From contig DF237165.1 in the NCBI GenBank assembly GCA_000708835.1, forward strand, positions 1 through 64,000: a DNA stretch of 64,000 nt, written 5' to 3'. Shown piece after piece: positions 1-11,600 of the stretch. A program made the position numbers and the translations under genes. The DNA is from Klebsormidium nitens. Its lineage: Eukaryota; Streptophyta; Klebsormidiophyceae; Klebsormidiales; Klebsormidiaceae. Position 1 is the stretch's first letter, and each line of letters starts with the position of its first letter. The notes beneath the pieces were generated by a model, which was not told the origin of the DNA, searched no databases, and saw only the letters and a program-made list of their open reading frames with translations.

Positions 1-827
1 AGAATTAGGGTCGTTGTCACGGGCAAGTAACCCGTGTCTGATGCACCGCTTCTGGGTTTTAGCTTATCCATTACCATTCAGCATCTAGAGCGGGTAGAAT
101 CGTCAAACAACCAGCTATCTGCAGCAAGCCAGGATCCGATTGCCACGTTCATCAAATTTGTTTCGCCTGCCAAAAGGTGTGTTTCGGCGCCGGCGGCGCT
201 TCAATCCTTCAACTTGAACTTCCTGTCGCACAGCTGGGTCCTCTTATGTATTTGAAGTGTTCCACATTGTGACATCGACACCTTCGCCGAACTGACGAAA
301 CATTGATGGAAAGAGAGCGCAGTGTTCTATCAAGCAAGGCGGCAGGTAGATCGGTGCTTCAACAGACTACATCTATGAAGGCGCTTCGCTGGGCACGTTG
401 ATGGTTTGTCACTTCTTGACAGCCTTGGACAACATGTGAGCTTTGTGTAAAACTTTGGAGATGTTGAAATCTGGCTTTGGATCCCCCCCGCTTTGGTGTG
501 TGATCTCCTGGCCGCTTGTGGATTCTTCCAGCAGCCCAGCAATGCCGTCCGTCTTGGCGTCTGCTCATTGGTTGCGCTGCTGAAGGCAATGGCTATGGCT
601 GTGTTGGGAGCCCCTGCAATGTGAATGTTATTGTGCGGCATACATCATGCTCAGAGGCGTGGATCACAAGAGAGCACCATGACAAGCCCTTTGGTGCATT
701 TTTGCAGTGGTGCAGACTGTGCGGCGGGGCGGCCATCTGAGAGACTTTGAAGCTCGGGCGTAGTGGTGGCAGTCGAAAGGTGCAACACTGCTCGAAAAGA
801 GAGAGTGAGGGAGGGGGGGGGGCGCCC
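1..827. other. Left-edge non-coding stretch upstream of HST
   Basis: I see no supported gene here. Several short overlapping reading frames on both strands share no family resemblance and have no splice-compatible continuation. The last part, about 740-827, is purine-rich, with a long G run just before the proposed HST start. It is probably promoter and 5' leader of the HST gene. Confidence 0.5.
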
Positions 828-3800
828 ATGGCTGCCTCTCACGTGGTGGTGCACACTGGCGCATGCCCGGTCTCGGGCATCTGGGGCAGCGGGGGGGAGC
901 CCCATCAGCGAGGGAGGAGGAGGAGAGCTGGGGCCCAGGAACATAGTATCTTAGGAAGGGGGCCGCCTCAGGTGCTGGCTCATGAATCAGATAGGAGACA
1001 CCCGGGATGGCCGTCTAGCTCCAGCGTGGGCTTCTCTGCGAGCGGACCCGAGAGGCGTGGGTGTCACAAAGTAGGCGGGCAAGGCTGCTGTTCGCATCGT
1101 GTTGCAGGGTTGGGGAGGAGGACAGTAGCTGTAGGAAGGGGACGAGGGGGGCCACCGCGCGCATCTGCAGCTGCGGACGCCGATGCACCTAATGTGGCAT
1201 CCCAAGGGTCGGAGGTGGGGCCGGTGGAGAGCGCCTCCAAGTTTGTGGCAGCGTTTTGGAAGTTTGTGAGGCCGCACACCATCCGGGGGACGCTGCTGGG
1301 GACCACGTGAGTTGCCGACACCACATGAGGATCGCAACATGGCTGGCCATCGTGTGATGACTTGCCCCCCGCTCTAGTGAAAAACACCGGGGGAAAGGGC
1401 TGCCTCACGGGGCCTGCTGGCAGCGCTCCGGAACACCCAGAGCCCCTTGTTTGCTCACTGACATCCCGAATGCAAGAGGGACTTGAGACTGCCCCGTTAG
1501 TAATGCACAGTCTCCCCTTGACGCAAGAGCGGCAGCTCTCTGGAGAAGGTATGCCGTTTGTCATGGGCATCCCTTGGCAAGCACCTGCCAGAGGAGGTTT
1601 GTCCCTGCGCGCTTCCCAAACGTGCTTGCGCAGGGACAGCGCGGACATTCAAACGTCAAATCCCTCGGAGTCCGCAGTGCACACGCTGTCAAGGCGTATG
1701 CGCCACGCCAGAGAGTTGGTGCCGCCTTGCTGACATGTGTCGTGTGTGCAGGGCGCTGACGGCAAAGGCGCTGCTGGAGAATCGGCACTTGATCGACTGG
1801 GCACTTCTGCCGCGGGCGCTGCGTGGCCTCCTCGCGCTGCTGTGTGGGAACGGCTACATCGTGGGGATCAACCAGATCTACGACGTCAGCATAGACAAGT
1901 CAGCACCCCGCCCCTCACCGCTCATTCCAATCGTCGCTCCATTCTGCCATCATCCCTCAAAGCAGCTCGAGTAGTCTTCCGGGAACGTATCCTGCTGGTA
2001 CTTGGACTCTCTTGTGCTCTCAGCAATCTCCCCGCCTCTTTGGACATCCCGAGATACTGCTCCCAAACCTCGCCTCCGTTGCATTCCCCCAGGATCACCA
2101 AGCCGTACCTGCCCATTGCTGCGGGGGAGCTGTCCGTGCCGGCTGCATGGCTGCTGTGCGCGGCGCTGGCCGCTGCGGGCGTGTCCATCGTGGCCACCAA
2201 CTTCGGCCCCCTCATCACCAAGCTCTACTCGCTGGGCCTCTCCCTCGGCACGCTCTACTCGGTGCCGCCCTTCCGCCTGCGCCGCTTCCCCATCCCCGCC
2301 TTCCTCATCATCGCCACCGTGAGTCACCGGAACCAATCTCCTGTTACTTTTCTTGACCCCCTGCGTTGGGTTTTTCCCCGCACCGTACGTGTCATCCTTT
2401 CTGAACGAGCTGCGCACAAGTTTTATGGTATGCTGGGCAAAGGCGAGCATTCCAAAACCGCATCCGATTCTTGCCGTGGCTTACATTCCCATTTCGCCTC
2501 GTGCCTTTGTCCGAGAGGACTGTTACAGTCAAGAGCAGATGTGGCCTGCAGGTGGTCATCGTGCTGTCAATGTTTCTCCACGGCAAGGCGGCCATAGAAA
2601 GTCTACCGTGTCGCAACGCGTCAAGCGAGCTTAGTGCGACGGCATCGGTGTCTCGTCTCTCCCCAAGATGACACCCGTGCGTCCTGTGTAAGTTTCGTCC
2701 CCCTTGGCGCCAGCTCGTCATCCTGCCCCCCCCCCCCTCCTGCAGGTGCGCGGGTTCTTGCTCAACTTCGGCGTGTACTACGCGACGCGCGCCGCGCTGG
2801 GCCTGCCGTTTGTGTGGTCCCCCTCGGTGGTGTTCATCACGGCGTTCGTGACGCTGTTCGCCACCGTGATCGCCATCACCAAGGACCTCGCCGACATCGA
2901 GGGCGACCGCCAGCAGGGCATCACCACCTTCTCCACGCAGCTCGGCACGCGCGCCGTCGCCTGGCTCGGCATCGCGCTGCTCCTCCTCAACTACGTGGCA
3001 GCCATCGCGGCCGCCTTCGTCCTGCCCGGGGTGAGCGCCGGCCCGGCCCTCAAAACTGAAGTTCACCAAGAGAGGAATCGCCGACCAGCTTGTTCTAGTG
3101 AAGCACGTCATCACTGTCTGTGGCACGTTTGTAAAGCCCCATCGTTGTACCCGCACAGGGCTGGGGACAGTCCCTCGCAATGCCGGCTCTGGTCCGGCCA
3201 CTCGTTGGGCCCCGGCTTCGATCGGGCAAGTCCATGCAGCTCTACCCTTGTCTGAGAGCTGGCTGAGCCGACGGGGGCGTCAAGTAGTAAAAGGCACATG
3301 CGTCGTCACGCACTTCATCGTGGGGCATTGGGGCTGGGTTGCTCCCGCTGTCTACTGGCTTCATCTCTGAGGATCTGCCGGACTTGCCGCTGAGTGGGAG
3401 ATGAGCCGCCGCGGTTTTTCGAGTTGCCGGCGTGCCCGCCTGATTGACAGCTGGCCGCGTGTGGTGCGCAGGCGTTCCGGCTGCCGGTGATGGCGGGCGG
3501 CCACGCGGCGCTGGCAGCCAGCCTGGTGTACCAGGGCGTCAGGTTGGAGGGCACGCGCTTCTCGCAGGTCAGCCCCGCGCGCCGCACGGACCGCACCAGG
3601 GCCGCTCTGCAGAAAGCGAATGAGCGTGCAACTGTACCCTATTGTCTAGTGCGTTTTGGGCACCTGCGCGTTGGCAGTCTCTCCGCAGTAGTACTTCTGA
3701 TATGAGCAGAAAGTAACCGGCGACGTTGTGGCATGGTCACTTACTTCGAATCCATAAGACCAGGTGATTTCGCGTTCGGCTTTTAGCGTCAAGTCTGGGA

Positions 3801-4057
3801 GAGGATGCTTTGTACCTTCCTAGGCTGGCTCCGCAGATTGGGGTCAGGCGGTTTGGTCGATGCGTTCTCTTATGCGGCCACACGGCAGGAATGACGATCG
3901 GGCATTGCGTCATGCGCTGCTGTGGCTTCCCTACCCCTGTCATGCCTGACGGGCTGCCGCGCCGCGGGTGGGTGCTGTGCAGGAAGGCGTGGCCGGCTTC
4001 TACCGCTTCATCTGGAACCTCTTCTACTTGGAGTATGCGCTTCTACCGTTCATCTGA
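828..4057 (+). CDS. HST: Homogentisate solanesyltransferase (plastid UbiA-type prenyltransferase)
   Basis: Six exons join in phase: 828-1306, 1752-1898, 2093-2318, 2746-3030, 3472-3567, 3983-4057, giving 435 aa. The product should transfer a solanesyl chain to homogentisate, the committed step to plastoquinone-9, in the plastid envelope. Both UbiA aspartate motifs are visible: NQIYDVSID at about residues 200-208 and KDLADIEGD at about 330-338. The RPHTIRGT segment before the first membrane helix and the C-terminal [10 protein letters not shown] are typical of HST (PDS2 in Arabidopsis) rather than homogentisate phytyltransferase. About 140 N-terminal residues rich in Ser, Arg, Gly and Ala and poor in acidic residues fit a chloroplast transit peptide. 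The ATG at 828 (CCCATGGCT) was chosen for its context; an in-frame ATG lies at 747. The next gene, ABC1K3-like, also concerns plastid prenylquinones. Confidence 0.9.
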
Positions 4058-7000
4058 GTTGCAGAGGGTGGCAGAGGTTTCGGGCGAGCATAGCGACGCA
4101 CGGCGGCCAGCACCTGGTCGCCATTTCTCTCGGACAAGCGCTCTGCCAGAAGAACAGACACGTGCGTTGCAGTGCTGCTGTCAAGCCCTGGTCGGTCAGA
4201 GGACCGCCAGTGCTGTTGGAAAACGGCGTTACCTCTGAGTTGGATGCAATATGCTACGGCCCGAGTTCAATTCTATGACGCATTGGCATGGCACCACGAG
4301 ATTCTTGTGTGCAATCGACGATTGCACTTTACTCGAAACAAAGCTTTCGTTCAATTTAGGGAGTGACGGACCCATGCAAGGATGTTGGCCCTTCAGTGAC
4401 TGGTCCAGCCTGCCTGCAACTGACGGTGTAAAGAGGCGGGCATGCAGGTATATGGTATACCACTGACTCTTAGCCCTATGTCACATTGGCTCCATTAACA
4501 CCATGCAATAAAGATTTGGGTTATGCCATGTCACTTCAGAGTCCTGCTTGCATTAAGTCTATCAATACCATGATGAAATGAAGACTTTGCGTTATGCCAT
4601 GTCACAAGTTGAAAGTTCACGGGCAGGCCCTCCTGACTCACATGCACAGTAGCTGATCGACATTGAAGCCTTTACGCCATGCTTTAAACGTTCAGGGACG
4701 GACTCCTAGACTTCACTAACTAGCAGGATTTGCCAGAGCTATAGAATTTACATGCATTTGAACAAAGTAGAAACATCTGTAACCTTGAAGAAAACACACA
4801 TCAGCTACAGGCCTATTGAAGGGGTTGCAAGGTGCAAGCTACTACACCCTTACTTTACTGAACAGTATGATGTCCACAAGCACTCACAACGATCACCACA
4901 GGAGTTGCTCATAAGTAATAGCCCTTGCGCCGACTTGATTCATATCATCGTCTTGATGTTTCCCCTCATAGGGCTGACCCTTAACAGCGCATGCTGTCCA
5001 TTTTTGGTGTTAAATGTTGCTCTTATGCTCCAATAAATGACGTAATCGTGTTTGTTTCGTATTCTCAAGCACAAGCTTGTCCTCGTCAATCTCAAAATCC
5101 TATTGAAACTTCTGCGTGCACATGCCTACAATGACTATATTGTCTGTGACTAGCTTGAATTTACATGTTGCCACTGGTTGGTATGGTTTACGTATGTTAC
5201 AAAGCGATGGGCTGTCGCACCTATTTCAACTTTTAACTTTTTGCTCCAAGCCAGATGCTGCTACCATCGCCAGTCCTATTGGTTAGTGGACAGGTTAGGT
5301 CCCCATCTCATTGTGGGTCTAATGCACACCTACAGGCTCTGGCCGGTGAGGCGAGGACAACAACCATTGGTCAGCTCGCCCGCAGAAGCGGCACATCAGT
5401 GGGGACTGGTTCCTCTCGACGCGCACGCACTGCAGATGGCAGAGCACGCCGCAGTCCGTCCTGTAGAGCGCGCGGTTCAGGTCCAAAAGATCGTTGCACA
5501 GAGCGCACTTCTCGCTGCACGAGACGCCTCTCGTCGCGATTCCAGGCGCGGATGGATGCGGTTGTCCCGGCTCCGAGAGGCGGGCTACATGGCGCCGGGC
5601 TCGGGGAGAGCGATAAGAGGGGACTGGAGAGACGACGTCACTGACGGGAGAGTGCGCAAGCGCCCCGGAGGAGAATCTCTTGTGCCTCCCGCTCAACGTG
5701 GCAGCCTGGTGCGGCGGACGAGGAGATTGCGCAGAGCAGCTAGGAGAGAGGGGGGGTTCAGGGGCCATGGCGGTGCGGCCGGCCAGGGAGGCGGCCTCGC
5801 GCGCCCACTGGGCCAGGCAGCCCAGGTCCCGCTGCCAGCCTGGCGCCAGCGCAGGGGGCTGCAGCAGGAGCAGGAGCAGGGAGCAGGTCAGGACAATCGT
5901 ACCAGCGGACTTGTTTACAATCAGGCTGGAGGAGGGGCAGGCTCGAAACATGCTGCGGCGCAGCGGTCATCGCCAGAGATTCCGCCTCAAGTTCTTTGTT
6001 CTACCCCAATAAGCTTCTGCTGAGTACTCTGGGCGCTATTCATATCGCTTGAACTTTTGGTAATCACAATGATCATACTGGCCTGAAGAATTCACAACAA
6101 GCTTCAAAGTGGACAAGCAGGTTTGCTTTCTTGCAGCTTCTGCGAGCTTTTATGCACAATTGTCAAAAGCAAGTAGAACGGCAGGCATACTGCAAAGACG
6201 CTGACGACGACAAGGATCTGTAGCCCTGAGAGCGTTGGTCTTTACTCGGCAACTGGCAACTCAGAAGCACGAAGGTATCGACGCCAACGTCCTCAATAAT
6301 ACCCCCCTCCTCATCTCCTACTCGAACTGCATCTGGCTAATCCAATTTGCATATTTGCTCTATTGTAGAATGCAGGGGACCTGCTTTACTCAGACGGACA
6401 GATCAGGGAAAGCACTCATCCAGCTCTGACGCTTTGTCGTTGCAGGTCCTTCGATCACAACAGCGAAGACAGCCTCAAAGCTGCTGGAAATGAATGAACC
6501 CAGTGCTGAATATCCTGGTGCCAATCACATTCCTGCACATTCCATGCTCCTCGGTGAAGCTAGTTCGTACTCTTGCTGGCGCCCTGCCCATATCTGACTG
6601 GTCGCAAAAGCCACCGCAATCCCGAGCATTCCAACAGCCCAACTACTGGCGCGAGTAGCCCCGTGCTCACCTCTGCAGGCTCTCTTGCTTGCTGCACCTC
6701 CCGTTTGCTCGCTAACCTATCCGCCAGCCCCTGCTGCGCACCTCCACTGCTGACACTCGGATCTGAGGGGGCCCACAGGGCATCCCAACTGTGCCGCATT
6801 TTGGCCCCTTGCCAGCCATCACTGTGCAGCCGCTTTGCTGTTATTTCCTCGCATGGGCAGGGGGGATCACCCTGCAAATCAGGGAAGGGACACGACCTTC
6901 GCGCAGCCCCATGAGGAGGCGCGGCGTGCAGCCTGGATGCCTCCCAGCGTGGGTGGCTGTAAGGGGGCCACTCAAAGGCTCCTGACGACGTTGCACTGGA

Positions 7001-8610
7001 GTCACTAGAGCTGGGCTCGCCTGCGTCAGAGCTGCCGCTGCGCCGGTCGCTGTCCTCCCATGCCTCCTCCCCCTTCCCCTGAGAGCCACATGTGTGCACA
7101 ACAGGCGGCTGGGGGCTCAACTCCCCACAGGGATGCCATTGACACGTGTACTGAGGGAATGTGCGGTTGTAATCGACAGGCCAGAAAGCGAAAGTCGTGT
7201 CCATCCTAGCCAAGAAGCAGGGGCCTGCTTTCACCCTTTGTTCCTCCCTGTCATTAGCAGAGCATGCTTACCATGGCACTCTGGATGCCAGTGTATGCGG
7301 ACCTACTGTATACAGTATACAGAACCTATCTCCTGCATGAGTTCGTGTGAGCTCTTCCAAAGTGGCGGCCCAAGTTGAAGACGCGAGGGTGCTTTTCACT
7401 TTTCGACTCTCTAGAAGCTCGCACAAAGCCAAGAAAGTGCAAAAACTTGAAAAAGTGCTCTCTCAATGAAAAGTCGCCCAGGCAGCGCCCATGTAGGTAC
7501 TGGGTTATCCCTGCAACCATTATTTGGGCTTTCTGGTTTGCCCGGAACGGTTGGGCATCATCGACGGCCATAAGGTTTGTTGGCCCGATCGAACGGTTTG
7601 AAAAGCTAGGTTCTACTTGAGCCAGATGCGAAAGCACTTCGATGAACGGTTCAGATGACGGTCATGCCCGAATTAGGGCCCAGAAGGTCAGCACTTGGGT
7701 TGGCGCAAACCCAGCCAACCAGCGCGCCAAGGTCAACTTGTTGGAAGTTTGCGAGGGAGTTCGTTGTGGTCCACAAGAAAGATGTGGCGTTGAAGCTGGA
7801 CTTGGAATGAGCAGTTCCGAGCCGCAATCTGCGAAGCGCACTCCAATTCCTGGCTCAAAAATTGCTCACAAATTGGAGATTCTCGTGCCTTTGAACCCGT
7901 TTTTTTCGCGCGCGCGAGGAAGAAAAGTAGTGCGCTGCTGAAAGCCCAGGAAACTTGTCAAGATGGTCCTTTAGAGGACTGAGCCGGTTCTTGTTCGCCG
8001 GGTGAGGTCCTATAAGGAGAACCACCCGTTTGCAGCGGCCGGGGTTCCTGACATGGTGATGTATACTGTCAGGGTTTTATATTCGGTTGAGCACGAGGAG
8101 ATCCGGCGTGGCAGTTTCGCAGTTGTGGAGCAGATTCGCTGTGAAAGTTGATCACACTTATTATTACAATCGCGACGCGTGGCGAATCAAGGTGGTTCAA
8201 TTCGAGCTTAAAGGTTTACAACCGTAGGATGTATCGAACGGATAGAACCTTCCTCCGATACCTCGGAATATCAGTGACGTTCTGTCATCTTCTCTTATGA
8301 GTTATGACACATCACAATGTACGCCGTTCTAGTTCTAAAACAGGTTGCCCACGTCCCTCCACGTCACATGCCATTCTGCTCTGAGTCTGAGGTCTGCGGC
8401 CACCTGATGAATCACTGTGCCCGCGCAGCATTGAACGAGGAACGTTTTCATGATTTGGAATGGCGTGAATGAAGCCTAAGCCTATTAGGTACCTGGATCC
8501 GATTGCTGCTCAGAAGAAGTCGGTCTTGTTGGGGTCTTGTCTTGTCTGCCGCCCTGCTTTCCTTACCCTGCATGTTTGCCATCGTCTGCTGATTACTCAG
8601 ACAATCAGCG
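4058..8610. other. Long intergenic stretch with no strong gene
   Basis: Between HST and the ABC1K3-like gene I find no exon chain with a recognisable family. Candidate 3'-UTR of HST lies after 4058. About 7300-7325 contains overlapping TATAC/GTATAC palindromes. Two minus-strand frames (5319-5951 and 6560-7234) are the longest candidates; the first is listed separately and the second shows no recognisable domain. Confidence 0.4.
5319..5951 (-). CDS. Possible small Cys-rich secreted or anchored protein
   Basis: This is a single uninterrupted minus-strand frame of 210 codons. I do not recognise the family. Near the N-terminus, at about residues 17-35, there is a hydrophobic Leu-rich stretch resembling a signal peptide or anchor. 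The C-terminal part carries a regular Cys/His array: CALC, then CGVLCHLQC after 13 residues, then CRFC. That spacing could bind zinc as in RING- or PHD-like treble clefs. The middle is low-complexity, rich in Ser, Pro, Arg and Ala. The opposite strand is also open in part, so it may be a GC-driven chance frame. I see no neighbouring exon that clearly joins it. Confidence 0.28.
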   Translation of the reverse strand: MFRACPSSSLIVNKSAGTIVLTCSLLLLLLQPPALAPGWQRDLGCLAQWAREAASLAGRTAMAPEPPLSPSCSAQSPRPPHQAATLSGRHKRFSSGALAHSPVSDVVSPVPSYRSPRARRHVARLSEPGQPHPSAPGIATRGVSCSEKCALCNDLLDLNRALYRTDCGVLCHLQCVRVERNQSPLMCRFCGRADQWLLSSPHRPEPVGVH

Positions 8611-11600
8611 ATGAAAGCCGTGCACCGGCCCCCCAGCGCCGGGGTTTGCAGTTTGTGTAGCCAGGCGCTGCAAGCCCGGGATGGCCTGCAGCGCGGCTGG
8701 CAAGAGAGCAGATATGTAGCGCGGGGGTCGCAAGCGGGGGTCTCCACGAGCTACCCCTCAATCTCCAGCTCACCGCGAAAGCTCTCAAGGAATGCAGAGC
8801 AGTCGGGGCAGACGTGCCAGGGGGTGGGCGCGCCCGGGTCAGCATTCATGGGGGAAAAGGCAGATCTGCAGGTGGATTCGCAGGTGGGCAGGCGTAGGGG
8901 GCGTGGGTCTCGCAAGGGGGCATTTGCAGTGGCTGCCCCGGAGCGGCCAGGACTGTACAGCGACGGGCGAGGGCCGGGTCGAAAGGAGACTGTCGTGGTA
9001 GATCCCGAAAATGGCCGGCGCACGGTGCTGTCAGAAGGGCAGGACGGGACGGCGCGGGTCAAAGTGGGGGTAAGCTACTGCATGTGTTGACAGAGGTGGC
9101 ATTGACGTCTGAGTGTAGGGTGGAGGAGGCTTGAGGTCAAAGCGGGCATGAGTGATGAGCACGTCCCACCAGATACTTCTTTGTTACAGCTTGGTGCATT
9201 TCGAACTGTAGCTGACGATTTTGTAAGCTCAACCACCAAATGGAATCCCAGATTTGCTCGCACACAAACTCGGAAGTTGCTCAATTTGATGGGCTTCTTA
9301 CCATGGTTTATCATTTGTACTGCTGTTCAACATCAGTGTGTCGCCCTGCCCCCAGACAACCACCGTTTGCGCAATCCCTCAAGATATTGGGCTCGTCAGA
9401 TCTATGTTGTTCTGGGCGATCATCCTTCACACTCCCGTGCGTGACGGCGGCTTGGTGGAAGTCAAAGTTTACCATCAAGTTCTCCTCTCGAATTAGGTAA
9501 TTCTCATTGGGCGTCATCTGACAGTGGGCTTGAAAAGACGAGGTCCGTCAAGTCGTTGACTGGCCCTCCTGGTGGTTCTTTGAGCCGCACATTGAACCCG
9601 TAGTGTGCGGTATTTTACTCTCTTGCCTCGATGCATTCGGCTACTCACATACTACGTGAGACACAGTCAGGTATCATGTTATGATACTTTGCTGCGGAGA
9701 CCTTCCAAAGATCATTTGAATTCCGCTTGCCCGGCGATGCCGCCAAGGTAGGACCCGCCAAGGTAGGACCCGCTCGCATTTGGAGTTGGCGGTGCACTTT
9801 CCACATGGAAAAGGGCGGCCAGCTAAGCAACCAAGAAAGAGCGAAGGAAAGGAAGTAAGAAAAGCTTTTGATTATTCTCTCATTGCACTCCTGGCTTTTC
9901 GTGTGCAGAGATTATCCGACATGACGAAACAGTTCAAAGACGTGCGGCGTCAGATGGAAGAGGACGAGGACCTGGCGACGCTCATGCGGGGCTTGCGCGG
10001 CCAGAATCTCAATGACGAGCAGTTTGCATCAGGTCTGCTACGCCCCCCAGGGCATTCGCACAAGTGCCACAGGTTCCTAAGACCAACAGAAACATGTCTT
10101 GGCCGTGGTGCTAACAGGTCATGCTGGTTGGGTGGCCAAGGACTTTGATGATCAAGAAGTTCTAACGTCTCTCACGGGCTTTGGGCAAGAAAAATGGACC
10201 TATGAGCGCTAGAGTCGAATGGTACAGCAGTCCGGCACATTTTAGTCAGAGGGCGTGAGAAGGACAGCTCTTCTCAGTGCTCTGGTCCACGGTGCAGGCC
10301 AGGCTTATGGGCATACCCACTGGCGGCCATTGCATTGGCGCATCCGGGCTGGGCTGACTCTTGACAGGGTCAGTTGACCTTGGATACCAATGTAAACGAT
10401 TGCAACGAGGACGCTCTTTGTCCTTCTTCTCGTCGCGCACTGGCCAAGTGTCCCTGTGCGGCTCACTGTCCAGTACTTCACGCTCAGCCTCTTGTTGCGT
10501 GGTGCGGTGCAGCGGACGTGCAGATGCGGCTGATTGAGATTGGGCGCGAGGAGGTGGAGGGGCTGCCCCTCGAGTACGACCCCGAGCTGATTGCGCAATT
10601 CTGGGGGGCACGCCCGTGGGCCGTCGCCACGCGCGTGGCGCAGCTGACGTCCATTGCGGGGGGCTTCCTTTCCAGTATCGCAATGGACATCATTACAAAT
10701 AGGACAAAGGAGGTCAGCTGCGCCTCCAAAATTTTGATGTTGTTGGTGCACTGGATGAAGATGGGAACACTTGGACTTTTCTGAGACCGGAGTTGCCTAA
10801 GGCATTTGTAAGAAGCCCCGGGAAACTCTCAAAGCAGTTCTTTTCGACCTTGGACATCTCCTGCTTTTCCAATCAGTGCGGAGGCAATATTCAGGCCTTT
10901 CGAGTACCCGATTCCAACCATCTTACGGTCCAATTTTTACGATTCACCCAACTTGAATCAAGCTGCGGCAGCAAAGTTCGACCAAACTGGCATCCCCGAG
11001 GCCTTTTGTTGCTGGCATTTGGGCGCTGTACGATTTCGGGCCCCTCGTTGGCGTTAGTGGAGGGGCCGTGCACTTGCCGGCACGTTTAGCCCTGCAATTG
11101 GCGGATGTTCAATCATTTGTCAGAGTCGCCGAAGCCGTTGGAGGGATTGGAATGATGATTTTCCTGGCCCACATAGAGTTCTAGCAGATGCAAGTTCAGC
11201 TTGAAGTAGCGGGACTCTAGGCTTTATAACACGTCTGAATACCTCATCTCTGTCTGTCTGGGTTCTGATTACAACTCTCGTTTGTCAACCGTGTAATGGG
11301 TCCCTGACAAAAGGGCACGGTTGCTTGAAAGCGTAGGACAGGTAGCAATGTGTTATAGTCCAAGCCCCTGAAGCCTGTACGCTGCACCGCTGCAGAACGA
11401 GGTGAAGCGTGCGATCCAGCTGCGCGACATCGTGACGAGCCTGGGCCCCGCGTACATCAAGCTGGGGCAGGCGCTTTCCATCCGGCCCGACATCCTCTCC
11501 CCCGCCGCCATGAACGAGCTGCAAAAGCTCTGCGACAAGGTGCGCCATCCCTGCTGAGACGTGACATGTGGGTAGATAAGCTGGTGTAGAAGAGTTCGCG

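Noticed and set aside
1064-1648. 194-codon minus-strand frame
   Set aside because: It overlaps HST exon 1 antisense; GC-rich exons often leave the opposite strand open.
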